The position numbers were made by a program, and so were the translations under genes. The notes below the pieces were generated by a model. It searched no databases, had not been told where the DNA came from, and was given only the letters and a program-made list of their open reading frames with translations. From Hoylesella pleuritidis JCM 14110 (GTDB taxonomy: Bacteria > Bacteroidota > Bacteroidia > Bacteroidales > Bacteroidaceae), in the NCBI RefSeq assembly GCF_000613725.1, contig NZ_BAJN01000002.1, positions 124,001-188,000 of the forward strand: a DNA stretch of 64,000 bases, read 5' to 3'. Position 1 is the stretch's first letter. Each line of letters begins with the position of its first letter. Shown here one piece after another: positions 34,867-45,007 of this stretch.

Positions 34867-35831
34867 CTTCGGCATTGTTTTAAGAAGTTGAATAATTGGT
34901 AGATTATCCACGTCAGAGCGCTGCTTGTGATGTAAACCGCAGCAAAGAGCAGTACGACGAATAAATAATGCGTGTCGTATTCGATACCGATATATTTCGT
35001 AAAACGGCTTAACAGCAAAGGAACTCCACCACAAAGGAAGTAATAAACAAGGCTATGGGCACCCGTCCATTCAATCAGTCGATTCGTGGGTAGTCGCTGA
35101 ATAAGCATCATTGTCAATGCAATGGTAGTGAAAATATCAATGAGAAAGAGTGCGTAATTCGTAATATGGATAGGCCAGATCAACAAAGCCACATTCCATT
35201 TATATTCAAGTATTTTTATAATCAGTAATAAAATAATCAGTAAGTATGTGTATGATGGCTTGTGAAAATGGTTGAAACGTGATTCGTTTCGGTGATAGAC
35301 GTAGCCTGCACAAAGGAAAAGAAGAGCTTGAAAGGCATTGTCTAATTGCCAAAAAAGTGGTTGATGGTGTGTGGATAAAGGGATGGATGTAAGGAAAGCG
35401 ATAATAGATAGGAGAATAATCCACTGTGTTTTGCCTCGTGATACACACAGAATCAACATAAAAATCAGTTCACTCACAATGAGTGCAGCCACAAACCAAG
35501 AGGCGTTTCCGATGAGGATACCTGTCAAGAGATGGTTAATAGAAGTATTATCGGCGTGCGCCCACATTTTAGGTAAGGCCATTATAGCGGTGAAGAAGAA
35601 GTAAGGTAGGATGAGACGAAGTGTTATTGATCGCAGTTTTCGACGCCAATTGAAACCGTTTTGACTATAAAAAAGATAGCCGGAGATAAAGAAAAAGAGG
35701 GTGAGTGCATTGACAATGTAGAGCGAATAAGGGATGATATTGCGACCGGTAGCATAGAGTTCGGTATGGTCTAACAATATTGCGAGGATACAAATGCCGC
35801 GTAAAAGGTCGATCCAACATATTCGCTCCAT
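34863..35831 (-). CDS. Acyltransferase family 3 membrane protein
   Basis: A polytopic protein of about ten hydrophobic helices of the OafA/NolL type: MERICWIDLLRGICILAILLDHTELY contains the conserved RGICIL...DH region with the catalytic-type His, followed by FFISGYLFY and GNASWFVAALIVSELIF. These enzymes O-acylate extracellular sugars. It is placed 15 nt after porZ and overlaps the GT2 start by 4 nt, so a combined glycan-modifying role is likely but unproven. Confidence 0.87.
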   Translation of the reverse strand: MERICWIDLLRGICILAILLDHTELYATGRNIIPYSLYIVNALTLFFFISGYLFYSQNGFNWRRKLRSITLRLILPYFFFTAIMALPKMWAHADNTSINHLLTGILIGNASWFVAALIVSELIFMLILCVSRGKTQWIILLSIIAFLTSIPLSTHHQPLFWQLDNAFQALLFLCAGYVYHRNESRFNHFHKPSYTYLLIILLLIIKILEYKWNVALLIWPIHITNYALFLIDIFTTIALTMMLIQRLPTNRLIEWTGAHSLVYYFLCGGVPLLLSRFTKYIGIEYDTHYLFVVLLFAAVYITSSALTWIIYQLFNFLKQCRR

Positions 35832-35846
35832 TTTAATCAGCTATTT

Positions 35847-37865
35847 TCAGTTGACGATAACGATCTTACATACAGTGCCTTTTTTACCTTCTTGCGTAGA
35901 TGTTTGCACCATATAGACACCGCTCGAAACGCGTTTGCCGCTGCGATCAGTACCATTCCATCGATAGATTCCGCCATTGCTGCGACCTTGATTGACAAGT
36001 ATTCCGCTCGCAGTAACGATTTTTATGTCGGCATCGTACGTTAAACCGGTAATCGTTATGGGACCATTGTAGTCAGGATGAACGGGGTTTGGATAAGCAT
36101 AAACACTGTTTTTGGTCATCGTTTCGGCCGGTTCGGTGGCATCACTCAGGTAAGAGCAGAGTCCGTTTTCTGTTCCGAAGTATACTTCTCCGCTGTTTCC
36201 ATCAATGGCAATAGACTCAATATTGTTTGAGAGTAATGGACTGTTGTCGGCCGTAAAGTGATGAATCTGGGTGAGATGGTTGCTACTTATCAGGTAAACT
36301 CCATCTCCTTGGGTGCCGAACCATTTACGATTCGCACCGTCGACAGCCACACATGTAATGTCGATTCCGTTGAGAAGATAATCTGCATAATCGGTTCCGT
36401 CGTTGCGGGGAACTTTTATTTGTGTGAATACAGGCTTCGTGTTGTTTATTTGGTCGCGCTTCAACAGCAGCGGACCGACATCTGTTCCTATCCAAATATG
36501 GTGTTCTTTGTCTTCTGCAAGACACCTGGCGTAATGAACATTGACAGTGGTTCCATCTTGATTCGTAAAACTTTTGAAAGATAACAGATGGTCGGTCGAA
36601 GTGTTATAACAGAAAAGCGAGGGTGTACGATGATAATCGTTGGCGAACCAAAGCAGACCTTCGGCATCGAAAATCATTGATTTCATATTCTCCAAAGACT
36701 TCTTTTCATCATACATCAAAGCCGGATTATGATGCGAAAGCCATTTTCCTGTGGTGTTATATTCTACTAACGAGGTAGAGGGACTAATGCTGTTGAGCGC
36801 CCAAAGATTGCCTTTTGTATCGAATTTGATACTTTGAACAATGACGTAATTTTTGTCTTTGGAGTTCGGAACAGTTGAAGCTGTCTTCAAAACGGGCACA
36901 TTATTGTTATAGTTTTGTACAAATTTACCATCGTAAAATTCATAAACTCCCGTTCTACCAGATACAAATATGCGTTTATTATCACGCGGATCGATATCTA
37001 TTCCACTGTTATCTACAAATTGATAACCTGTCAATTGACTGATGTTTTCATCTTGATAGATATGCCAATTGCCATTATCAAGCACCTGAACAGTGCCTGG
37101 ACGCATCATATCTTCGGTAGAAGTGAAGCCTCCTCCGACAGTATATAATCGGCCGTTTTGGTGTCGCATAAAGCCGAAATTATTGTATTTCGGACCTCCG
37201 GGATTGGCATTTTGAATTGTTTTCAGCAGTTTTTCGTCGATCATTTTAGAGTGAGGTATGTGCTCACCTACACGTTTCCATTGGCTTTTATCATATAAGT
37301 TAGCCGTGAGTAATGCCGACCAAAGTCCATGAGAAGATGAAGATGCATAGAGACGGGCATCTTTGATGTAGGCATAATCTACTCGGAAGCCAAGACGATA
37401 AGTATCGCTGATCTCGCCAGTCTTCATATTCAGCTTCACGATTCCAAATCCGTTGCAAAGATAAGCACTGTTACCGGCAACGTAAATGCTATTGACTGTT
37501 TTGTCGGTTGTCATCGATTTATTGCGATAATCGGGTATGTTCATTACATCACCGTTATCTGCCAACAGGTCGATATTATTGTTTTCGTAGAGAATAAGAA
37601 GTCTTTTCGCACTCGTACACCACGCTATTTGTGAAACTGAACAATCGTTTAAGCCGTTCGCTTTATCGTAAGTGGTAACGCTCTTATCGCTGAGATCATA
37701 GCGAAAGACGCTTTTCGAAGCCAGAACGAACAATTTTTGGCCTGCTGATTCGATATTTTCTACATTACGATAAGCCATATATGCTTTCCACTTTCCTTGT
37801 TGAGCGGAAACAGATAAGGCATAAATTACACAGAAAGTGAGTGTTAAAAGTGTTTTCTTCAGCAT
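35847..37865 (-). CDS. porZ: PorZ-like type IX secretion protein (beta-propeller with CTD)
   Basis: It has a signal peptide (MLKKTLLTLTFCVIYALSVSAQ), then two beta-propellers of two-component-regulator type (units such as SIYVAGNSAYLCNGFGIVKLN, HIWIGTDVGPLLL, KWFGTQGDGVYLISS, EVYFGTENGLCSYL). A C-terminal sorting domain ends it: VYAYPNPVHPDYNGPITITGL...GGIYRWNGTDRSGKRVSSGVYMVQTS. This matches PorZ, a surface part of the type IX attachment complex that helps couple cargo to anionic LPS. 672 residues, close to the family length near 780. The gene lies 8 nt after rdgB and 15 nt before the acyltransferase. Confidence 0.85.
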   Translation of the reverse strand: MLKKTLLTLTFCVIYALSVSAQQGKWKAYMAYRNVENIESAGQKLFVLASKSVFRYDLSDKSVTTYDKANGLNDCSVSQIAWCTSAKRLLILYENNNIDLLADNGDVMNIPDYRNKSMTTDKTVNSIYVAGNSAYLCNGFGIVKLNMKTGEISDTYRLGFRVDYAYIKDARLYASSSSHGLWSALLTANLYDKSQWKRVGEHIPHSKMIDEKLLKTIQNANPGGPKYNNFGFMRHQNGRLYTVGGGFTSTEDMMRPGTVQVLDNGNWHIYQDENISQLTGYQFVDNSGIDIDPRDNKRIFVSGRTGVYEFYDGKFVQNYNNNVPVLKTASTVPNSKDKNYVIVQSIKFDTKGNLWALNSISPSTSLVEYNTTGKWLSHHNPALMYDEKKSLENMKSMIFDAEGLLWFANDYHRTPSLFCYNTSTDHLLSFKSFTNQDGTTVNVHYARCLAEDKEHHIWIGTDVGPLLLKRDQINNTKPVFTQIKVPRNDGTDYADYLLNGIDITCVAVDGANRKWFGTQGDGVYLISSNHLTQIHHFTADNSPLLSNNIESIAIDGNSGEVYFGTENGLCSYLSDATEPAETMTKNSVYAYPNPVHPDYNGPITITGLTYDADIKIVTASGILVNQGRSNGGIYRWNGTDRSGKRVSSGVYMVQTSTQEGKKGTVCKIVIVN

Positions 37866-37873
37866 TTTTTAGA

Positions 37874-38470
37874 CTATGAATTAAGCTGCTTTAAGTAGTC
37901 AGCTAATTGTTTAACGGCGCGTGCCCGATGTGAAATTTGATTCTTGATATCCATTCCCAATTGAGCAAATGATTGTTGATAACCGATGGGAATGAATAAA
38001 GGATCGTAACCGAAGCCTGCTGTTCCTTGCTTTGTCAGCGCTATATGGCCTTCTATTTTTCCTTCAAATGTATGAGAAATAAGTTGATTTGATGTTTTAA
38101 GTAATAACGCAATAACTGTGCGAAACTGTGCTTTTCGGTTGTTGTTATTACCTAATTCACGAAGAAGTTTGCGCATATTAGCCTCACTGTCGTGGTCGGT
38201 TATGTCGTCATAGCGAGCACTTCGCACGCCGGGAGCACCTCCGAGTGCTTCTACTTCAAGGCCGGTATCGTCGGCAAAACAACTTAATCCATATTTATTA
38301 TACACGTAACGAGCTTTGATCAGAGCATTTTCCTCTAACGTATTACCTGTTTCCGGGATATCTTCCGTACATCCAATATCGTACAAAGAAACGATTTCAA
38401 ACTCACTACCGAGGATATTTCGGATCTCGGATAACTTGTTTTGGTTATTTGTTGCGAATACAATCTTCAT
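37874..38470 (-). CDS. rdgB: Non-canonical purine NTP pyrophosphatase (RdgB/HAM1)
   Basis: It hydrolyses dITP, XTP and ITP to monophosphates, cleaning nucleotide pools. Motifs [43 protein letters not shown] and [13 protein letters not shown] with [10 protein letters not shown] are all present. 198 residues. Its ATG overlaps the yitT copy 2 stop (ATGA at 38467-38470). Confidence 0.96.
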   Translation of the reverse strand: MKIVFATNNQNKLSEIRNILGSEFEIVSLYDIGCTEDIPETGNTLEENALIKARYVYNKYGLSCFADDTGLEVEALGGAPGVRSARYDDITDHDSEANMRKLLRELGNNNNRKAQFRTVIALLLKTSNQLISHTFEGKIEGHIALTKQGTAGFGYDPLFIPIGYQQSFAQLGMDIKNQISHRARAVKQLADYLKQLNS

Positions 38471-39447
38471 TCTTTTTGTAATTTTTCTTCTTCCATTTGA
38501 AGTGGAGTAGGAGAGAGAGTATGATTTTTCGGCACTTTCACTTTCATCTCATCAAATCCTTCTCCGTATACACCGATCACCTCACTTTGACTTACCAAGG
38601 CATCGGGATCGAGCATTTTGATGATTCGGAAGATAAAAGTACTCTCATTCTTTTTAGCTAAAATGCATAAGACTTTCATATCTTGCCCCGTGTACCAACC
38701 GTGACCATCAAGTACGGTAACGCCTCGATCGAGCTGAGTAGCGATTGATTGCGCAATGTCTTGGTATTTTTTAGAGAATATAAAAAACTGAACCGACTGC
38801 CGCATACGGCTCATATAGGTGTCGAGCATATAGTTTTCGATAACCATTGTACAGAATCCGAAGACCACTTTATGCGTTCTTTCGATGATGGTTCCGAACT
38901 GAGGGAAGAAGAAACAACTACCGATGATGATGAAATCGACGAATATCAGCACCTGACCTATTGAAAAGTTGTGGTACTTATTGACGGCAGCTGCAATGAT
39001 ATCTGTGCCTCCCGTACTTCCGTTGTTATGAAAGACGATACCCAAAGATGTGCCGGTGAAACAGCATCCGATGATGAGCGACATAAAGTCTTGTCCTTCG
39101 CCGAGAATCTTTACGGGGTTACCGGCTGCGTCGACAGGTACTGCCGCCTGTGCAACTTTCAGTATAAAGTAAAGTGCTATGATAGCATAGATGGTCTTCA
39201 TAAGGAACTTTAAGCCCAGCGATTTAAATGCAACGATGAGCAATAGAACATTGATGATGATATAAGTGTTCTCTACCCGGAAGCCCGTTGCATAGAAAAT
39301 AATGGCCGACATACCTGTAACACCACCTGCAACGATCTCGTATGGCAGGAGGAAAAAGGCCCAAGAAAAGGCATAAATGATAATTCCTAAGGTAATAAAG
39401 ATATAATCTTTGGTCTCATTCCATATCCTTTGATGGTCAATAGTCAT
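38467..39447 (-). CDS. YitT family membrane protein (copy 2)
   Basis: Same architecture as the copy at 12202-13122: hydrophobic segments ([63 protein letters not shown]) and a C-terminal DUF2179 domain to [16 protein letters not shown]. The last 19 residues ([19 protein letters not shown]) extend past the family end and are coded by a GC-rich palindrome-like stretch at about 38489-38518, so they are probably repeat-derived. Operon leuS-yitT-rdgB-porZ. Confidence 0.9.
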   Translation of the reverse strand: MTIDHQRIWNETKDYIFITLGIIIYAFSWAFFLLPYEIVAGGVTGMSAIIFYATGFRVENTYIIINVLLLIVAFKSLGLKFLMKTIYAIIALYFILKVAQAAVPVDAAGNPVKILGEGQDFMSLIIGCCFTGTSLGIVFHNNGSTGGTDIIAAAVNKYHNFSIGQVLIFVDFIIIGSCFFFPQFGTIIERTHKVVFGFCTMVIENYMLDTYMSRMRQSVQFFIFSKKYQDIAQSIATQLDRGVTVLDGHGWYTGQDMKVLCILAKKNESTFIFRIIKMLDPDALVSQSEVIGVYGEGFDEMKVKVPKNHTLSPTPLQMEEEKLQKE

Positions 39448-39524
39448 AACTTTGATGTTTTAATTGGATTTATCTAAGCTCCTAAGTTTAGGAGGTTGGA
39501 GATCTATACAATGATTGATTTCAT

Positions 39525-42407
39525 TTATTTTTGCGGCTTGAGCACCACGTTTACAATGCGTTTCGGCACGACAATCACCTTTACCACGGCATTGCCTTCT
39601 ATGTATTTGCGCGATTTCTCATCGTTAATGACAGCCTGTTTGATGCTTTCTTCGTCGACATCAGTGGCAAATTGCATTTGGAATCGTGCTTTTCCGTTGA
39701 ACGAAATGGTAAGTTGCATCTGGCTTTCTACCAAATATTGTTCATCGTAAACGGGCCAATGGGCATCGCAAACACTGTCGGTGTGCCCAAGAGCAGCCCA
39801 TAACTCCTCTGCGATATGCGGTGCAAAGGGTGCAATCAATACGATAACATCGGATAAAAGACTGCGATTGCGACACTTGCTTTGCGCTAATTCGTTGACA
39901 CAAATCATAAAAGCAGAGATTGATGTATTGTAAGAGAAGTTCTCAATGTCTTGTGTTACCTTCTTGATCAACTTGTGAACAGATTTCAATTGCTCTGCCG
40001 TCGGCTCGCCGTCAGTGGGCAGAAAGGCACCCGAACGATCGTAGAAGAGTGCCCAAAGTTTCTTTAAGAAACGATGACAACCGTCTATTCCGTTGGTGTC
40101 CCACGGTTTGCTCTGTTCCACCGGACCTAAAAACATCTCATAAAGGCGCAATGTATCGGCGCCGTATTGATTGACAATGGTATCGGGATTGACCACATTG
40201 AACATCGATTTAGACATCTTTTCGATGGCCCATCCGCACAAATAGCGTCCTTCTTCGAGAATAAACTCAGCATCTTTAAATTCCGGTCGCCAATTCCGGA
40301 ACGCCTCGATGTCAAGCACATCATTGTGAACGATGTTTACATCTACGTGAATCGGTGTTACGTCATACTTGTCTTTTAATTCCGAAGAAACGAAAATCGG
40401 TTTCTCGTTAGGTGTTGATGAAATAACGCGATACACGAAATTGGATCGTCCTTGAATCATTCCTTGGTTGACAAGTTTATGGAATGGCTCGTCCATACAG
40501 CTTACTCCGCAGTCGAAAAGGAACTTATTCCAGAACCGAGAATAAATTAAATGTCCTGTAGCGTGCTCTGTTCCGCCCACGTAAAGATCTACATTCTGCC
40601 AGTATTCATCGGCTTCCCGACCCACAAGTGCGTGTTGATTGTGCGGGTCCATATATCTAAGGTAATAGGCAGAACTACCTGCAAAGCCCGGCATTGTATT
40701 GAGTTCGAGTGCGAATATGGTCTTTTCATCTATAAAAGACTTGTCGACAACGGTCTCATTAACTGTGTCCCACGCCCATTTTACGGCATTTCCGAGAGGC
40801 GGTTCGCCTGTTGCAGTAGGTTTGTAATCGGTTATTTCGGGTAATTCCAACGGTAGTTTGTCTTCCGGAATCATATAAGGTATTCCGTCTTTATAGTACA
40901 CCGGGAACGGTTCTCCCCAATAACGTTGTCGCGAAAAGATAGCGTCGCGCAAACGATAGTTGACCTTTACGCGACCCAAACGATGCTCCGTAACATACGC
41001 TTTGGTTTTAGCAATTGCCTCTTTTACGGTCAATCCATTTAAAACCAACCCCTTTTCTGGATGCATTTCTCCTATTTCGGAAGAGTCGGGAGAGGCCGGG
41101 CTGTTCATTACAATACCTTCTTTAGCATCATAACTCTGTTCACTTACATCGGCACCTTCAATTAATGGGATGATCGGAAGATTGAAATGCTTGGCAAAAG
41201 CATAGTCTCTCGAATCGTGAGCAGGCACTGCCATAATCGCGCCTGTGCCGTAACCGGCCAATACATAATCGCTGATCCAAATGGGAATCGGTTTGTTTGT
41301 CAAAGGATTTATCGCATAGGAACCGGTGAAAACACCTGTAACACGACGGTCGGAAATACGTTCTCGCTCTGTGCGTTTCTTCGTTTGAGCCAAGTATTCG
41401 TTCACTTCCGCACGTTGTTCTGCCGTTGTTACTGATTGTACATACTCGCTTTCAGGTGCCAAAACAGCGAAAGTGACGCCGAACATCGTGTCGGCACGTG
41501 TCGTAAAGATGGTGAAACGTATGTCGCTGTCTTTCACTTTGAACTCCACTTCGGCACCTTCCGACCGACCGATCCAGTTTCGTTGTGTTTCCTTTAACGA
41601 TTCCGTCCAGTCTATTTGGTCTAATCCGTCGAGCAATCTTTGTGCATACGCCGACACGCGCAAGCACCATTGACGCATTTTTTTTTGAACAACGGGATAG
41701 CCGCCACGCACTGAAAGGCCATCGACTACCTCGTCATTGGCCAGCACTGTACCCAGTTCGGCACACCAATTGACCATTGTTTCGCCCAAATAAGCAATGC
41801 GATAGTTCATCAAAACCTGCTGTTGCTCCCGCTCGTTCATCGCATTCCATTCGGCCGCCGATAGTTTCAGTTCTTCGCTTTGAGCTACATTCAACCCTTG
41901 GGTACCGTATTCTGAAAGATAAGTCGCGAGCTTTTCAATAGGTAAAGCCTTACCTTCGGCATTGTCATAATAGCTTCCGAACATCTTCTGAAACGCCCAT
42001 TGCGTCCACTTATAATAACTGGGTTCACAGGTGCGAACCTCTCTTTGCCAGTCGAAAGAGAATCCTATCTTGTCTAATTGTTCACGATAACGCTTGATGT
42101 TAGCAGCTGTCGTGATGGCAGGATGTTGTCCGGTCTGAATCGCATATTGCTCGGCGGGTAGGCCATAGGCATCATATCCCATCGGATTTAATACGTTGAA
42201 ACCCTGCAACCGCTTGTAACGTGCATAGATATCACTGGCTATATAACCCAGCGGATGACCCACGTGAAGGCCCGCTCCGGATGGATACGGGAACATATTA
42301 AGCACATAGAATTTCTCTTTTGCTTTGTTTTCAGTCACTTGATAGGTTTTATCGGCAATCCATTTTTGTTGCCATTTCTTTTCGATTTCGCTGAAATTAT
42401 ATTCCAT
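39525..42407 (-). CDS. leuS: Leucyl-tRNA synthetase
   Basis: A class Ia aminoacyl-tRNA synthetase. The HIGH motif reads HVGH in [21 protein letters not shown] is exact ([12 protein letters not shown]), and the CP1 editing domain contains [18 protein letters not shown] with the catalytic Asp region [13 protein letters not shown]. Start 42407 ([16 protein letters not shown]) is the family start. About 960 residues, slightly long; the stretch [25 protein letters not shown] after the editing domain carries extra residues coded by CGGCCTCTCCCGA-like DNA and may be another palindrome insertion. A TAATTTTG box lies at 42476-42483. Confidence 0.96.
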   Translation of the reverse strand: MEYNFSEIEKKWQQKWIADKTYQVTENKAKEKFYVLNMFPYPSGAGLHVGHPLGYIASDIYARYKRLQGFNVLNPMGYDAYGLPAEQYAIQTGQHPAITTAANIKRYREQLDKIGFSFDWQREVRTCEPSYYKWTQWAFQKMFGSYYDNAEGKALPIEKLATYLSEYGTQGLNVAQSEELKLSAAEWNAMNEREQQQVLMNYRIAYLGETMVNWCAELGTVLANDEVVDGLSVRGGYPVVQKKMRQWCLRVSAYAQRLLDGLDQIDWTESLKETQRNWIGRSEGAEVEFKVKDSDIRFTIFTTRADTMFGVTFAVLAPESEYVQSVTTAEQRAEVNEYLAQTKKRTERERISDRRVTGVFTGSYAINPLTNKPIPIWISDYVLAGYGTGAIMAVPAHDSRDYAFAKHFNLPIIPLIEGADVSEQSYDAKEGIVMNSPASPDSSEIGEMHPEKGLVLNGLTVKEAIAKTKAYVTEHRLGRVKVNYRLRDAIFSRQRYWGEPFPVYYKDGIPYMIPEDKLPLELPEITDYKPTATGEPPLGNAVKWAWDTVNETVVDKSFIDEKTIFALELNTMPGFAGSSAYYLRYMDPHNQHALVGREADEYWQNVDLYVGGTEHATGHLIYSRFWNKFLFDCGVSCMDEPFHKLVNQGMIQGRSNFVYRVISSTPNEKPIFVSSELKDKYDVTPIHVDVNIVHNDVLDIEAFRNWRPEFKDAEFILEEGRYLCGWAIEKMSKSMFNVVNPDTIVNQYGADTLRLYEMFLGPVEQSKPWDTNGIDGCHRFLKKLWALFYDRSGAFLPTDGEPTAEQLKSVHKLIKKVTQDIENFSYNTSISAFMICVNELAQSKCRNRSLLSDVIVLIAPFAPHIAEELWAALGHTDSVCDAHWPVYDEQYLVESQMQLTISFNGKARFQMQFATDVDEESIKQAVINDEKSRKYIEGNAVVKVIVVPKRIVNVVLKPQK

Positions 42408-42475
42408 TTTATCTGTGATTATTTGTCGATTGATGCAGACATAGGGGCTCAATGTCTGCAGTTTGCAAAATTACG

Positions 42476-42483
42476 AAAAATCT
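42476..42483 (-). promoter_or_regulatory. -7 box TAATTTTG for leuS
   Basis: The minus-strand TAATTTTG lies 68 nt upstream of the leuS ATG and heads the leuS-to-GT2 gene run. Confidence 0.4.
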
Positions 42484-42823
42484 CTGACAAAGTAATGAGC
42501 TGTTCCGAAAATCTCGATTTTTCATCAGAAGTTAAAGAGTTAGAGGATTGAAAGGGATAAGTCAAATGTAAAACGAATGTATAAAAGTGGTGAATCTTTA
42601 TCTCTCTAATCCTTTCTTTGACCTAAATTGAGGTAATAAAATCATTCCGAATGCGGTCATTTGCTCAATAAGTTGTATTTTTACGTTAGATAAAAGGCTG
42701 ATATATACGTGTGTTTAAGGGCTGAATTACCGATAAAATGCCGTTGAAGAAGTCGGCAGGAAGAGATGATGTCTATGTGGATGATTTCATATTGATTCTC
42801 AATAGAATACGAACTTCATTCTA

Positions 42824-42933
42824 ACTAACGGTTAATCGTGTTGCAAGTAACCGTTAGTTGTACGCCGATTAACCGTTAGTTGTCAGGTATTTAACGGTTA
42901 GTTGCGGGGCTATTAACCGTTAATTGAAATGAG
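42824..42933. repeat. 22-bp repeat array 9 (5 units, best preserved)
   Basis: Units start at 42824, 42846, 42868, 42890 and 42912. All five retain TAACSGTTAR. This is the cleanest copy and the best reference for the consensus. Confidence 0.93.
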
Positions 42934-42969
42934 ATTTGTATGTATCTGAAAATCAGGTATGTACAAATC
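42933..42969. repeat. GATTTGTA/TACAAATC palindrome flanking array 9
   Basis: A 37-bp near-perfect palindrome: outer arms GATTTGTA (42933-42940) and TACAAATC (42962-42969), inner arms GTATCTGA and TCAGGTAT. It begins where the last 22-bp unit ends. Confidence 0.75.
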
Positions 42970-43154
42970 CCGTTTTATCTTTATTCTTTTGTCCCTCTGT
43001 CTGAAATTATAGCAATCTCTCACCAAGTGTTCTTTATGTTTTCAGTGCATATTTCTTTTCGGTACATAAATATCATTTGTTTCTGTAAAATATGCAGTAT
43101 GGACACATTATTTTATATTGGTGAAGACGTGTTAGAGGACTGTTCTATTTTGGT

Positions 43155-43763
43155 TTATCGTATATACTGTTTCTTACCGTTGATGATATACAAGCCCTTC
43201 TTAGGATTTTTGACTTGTCTTCCGGTTAAATCGTAAATCTTATCATCTGTTTTTCGGATGTTGACAGTAGGCTCTTTGATGCTTGATGTCACTGATTTTT
43301 TACCTTTGAAATAGAGAAAATAATTACTGTTTCCTCTGATATGGAATCTGAAACCGAGTTCCATTATACCGTTGGTAATATGACTTCTGTCTGCATCTAT
43401 ATATCCTGTGGCATTTATCAAGATGCCTCCCGCAGTGGGAATTTCTACGATTCCCGGTGTATGTACTATTTGAATCGAACCGTCTGCACGGTCTTTGAAC
43501 GAGACTTTATCTATTGAGAAATCAGGAAATAGCCCTGTTGCGGTTTTCATTTTCTTGATAATCAGTGAGAATTCTCCATATTCGTTCTTTGTAACTTCTA
43601 TTTCTCCGACATTCTTTGTACCGCTTTTTTCAGGATGTGTATTCACTCCTGCATAGATGTTGCCATTGTAAACACCCATTATTTTACTAAAATCTGACTG
43701 GGCGGAAATCGATAAATAACTAAAAATAAATACGCTGAAACTAAATAATAATCTTTTTTTCAT
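43155..43763 (-). CDS. Secreted calycin-like protein
   Basis: A signal peptide (MKKRLLFSFSVFIFSYLSISAQ) is followed by a beta-rich domain of about 130 residues (IMGVYNGNIYAGVNTHPEKSGTKNVGEIEVTKNEYGEFSLIIKKM...GGILINATGYID) that resembles the Bacteroidales calycin-like beta-barrel domain. The C-terminus, IRKTDDKIYDLTGRQVKNPKKGLYIINGKKQYIR, is the YDLTGR...GLYIINGKK tail common in exported Prevotella proteins. Ligand unknown. A CAAAGATA promoter box (minus TATCTTTG) lies at 43867-43874. Monocistronic. Confidence 0.7.
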   Translation of the reverse strand: MKKRLLFSFSVFIFSYLSISAQSDFSKIMGVYNGNIYAGVNTHPEKSGTKNVGEIEVTKNEYGEFSLIIKKMKTATGLFPDFSIDKVSFKDRADGSIQIVHTPGIVEIPTAGGILINATGYIDADRSHITNGIMELGFRFHIRGNSNYFLYFKGKKSVTSSIKEPTVNIRKTDDKIYDLTGRQVKNPKKGLYIINGKKQYIR

Positions 43764-43994
43764 CTCTTGATGGATTCTGAAATATAATAAAAATAACGAC
43801 CGTCTGCCCTTGGTTTATACATTATTTAATAGGGAAAAATAGTCTGGTCTTTCTCTAATTCGAGTGCAAAGATAGTTTTTTTTACGATATTATTGGTCAT
43901 TATTCTTGTTAAATAATTCCATTATTCTGCTTTTTACATTTTGTGAAGGAGTATATTTCTCATTGTTTTACTTGGCTTTTTATCTGGATGTTCG

Positions 43995-44002
43995 TATATT
44001 TG
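43995..44002 (+). promoter_or_regulatory. -7 box TATATTTG for ribD
   Basis: TATATTTG ends 4 nt before the ATG at 44007. No FMN riboswitch-like leader can fit. Confidence 0.55.
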
Positions 44003-44006
44003 CGGT

Positions 44007-45005
44007 ATGGAAAATCAGGTGAAAGAGGATGAGAAATATATGCGTCGGTGTTTGCAATTGGCGCGAAACGGACTGCTGACAGCTCGACCTAATCCGATGG
44101 TTGGGGCTATTATCGTGAGCGATAAAGGGCGAATCATCGGCGAAGGATATCACATTCGGCCTGGCGAAGGGCACGCCGAAGTCAACGCTTTTGCGTCAGT
44201 GAGGGCCGAAGACGAGCCTTTACTGGCGCAATCGACCGTCTATGTGAGTCTCGAACCGTGCTCGCACTATGGCAAAACGCCGCCTTGTGCTGACCTGATT
44301 GTGCAGAAAGGTGTACGAAGAGTGGTCTGCGGGTGTGTCGATCCGTTTGCAAAAGTACAGGGAAGGGGTATTAAACGCATTCGCGAAGCAGGTATCGAGG
44401 TGACTGTCGGAGTATTGGAAGGGGAATGTTTGCAGCTCAATCGACGTTTTATAACAGTCAATACGCAACATCGTCCGTATGTCATCTTGAAGTGGGCACA
44501 GACTTCCAACGGCTTCATAGACGACAACTTACGGCCCATTGCGCTCTCGACGCCATTCACCCGAATGTTAGTTCATAAGCTGAGAGCCGAAAGCGACGCC
44601 ATCCTTGTGGGCCGGATTACCGACGAAAGAGAGCATCCGTGCCTGGATGTACGCGATTGGTGGGGGCAGAATCCATTGCGTTTGGTACTTGATCACAGGC
44701 TTTCGTTGTCCGAGCTGATGGCCGATCTCTATGCGCGCGATGTGCAATCGCTCCTCGTAGAGGGCGGTGCTGCTACGCATCGGAGTTTTATCGAGGCTGA
44801 GTTATGGGATGAAATTCGAGTAGAAACGGCATCTTTCACTGTACAAACAGGTACAAAAGCCCCTACGATTCCGGGTGAAGCACAACTTGAAAGTCGGCAA
44901 ATCTTTTCGAATTTTGAAGTTGACAAGTTAACAAATAGACGAGTGAATGAGGGTGGAAGTAAGTTAATGGAAGCCAATATAATCGATGTTTATCGGCACA
45001 GATAA
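44007..45005 (+). CDS. ribD: Riboflavin biosynthesis deaminase/reductase RibD
   Basis: The N-terminal deaminase has the zinc motif GHAEVNAF and EPCSHYGKTPPCADL, with MRRCLQLARNGLLTARPNPMVGA typical of RibD. The reductase domain (about residues 145-332) is shortened: after LRLVLDHRLSL it goes directly to MADLYARDVQSLLVEGGA, whereas relatives have roughly 40 more residues there. The C-terminus (NFEVDKLTNRRVNEGGSKLMEA) is partly coded by a GTTAACAA...GAGTGAATGAG repeat. Deaminase activity should be intact; reductase activity is less certain. No other rib genes are adjacent. Confidence 0.9.
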   Translation: MENQVKEDEKYMRRCLQLARNGLLTARPNPMVGAIIVSDKGRIIGEGYHIRPGEGHAEVNAFASVRAEDEPLLAQSTVYVSLEPCSHYGKTPPCADLIVQKGVRRVVCGCVDPFAKVQGRGIKRIREAGIEVTVGVLEGECLQLNRRFITVNTQHRPYVILKWAQTSNGFIDDNLRPIALSTPFTRMLVHKLRAESDAILVGRITDEREHPCLDVRDWWGQNPLRLVLDHRLSLSELMADLYARDVQSLLVEGGAATHRSFIEAELWDEIRVETASFTVQTGTKAPTIPGEAQLESRQIFSNFEVDKLTNRRVNEGGSKLMEANIIDVYRHR

Positions 45006-45007
45006 AT

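Larger units (their letters stand above)
42484..43154. other. Non-coding gap between leuS and the calycin-like gene
   Basis: About 670 bp without a credible gene. It holds the array at 42824-42933 and hairpin 42933-42969. A 98-residue ORF in 42940-43236 starts in the hairpin, is hydrophobic by AT-richness and overlaps a real gene, so it is not called. Confidence 0.65.

Noticed and set aside
42824..42933. CRISPR array interpretation of the 22-bp repeats
   Set aside because: Cores are 11 bp, linkers are about 11 bp and similar between units, arrays have only 4-5 units, and no cas gene is present anywhere in the window.
42940..43236. 98-residue plus-strand ORF
   Set aside because: It starts inside a repeat hairpin, overlaps the calycin-like gene on the opposite strand and has no family features.
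44007..44060. FMN riboswitch upstream of ribD
   Set aside because: The promoter box ends 4 nt before the ATG, leaving no room for a leader, and no RFN-like conserved blocks are seen.
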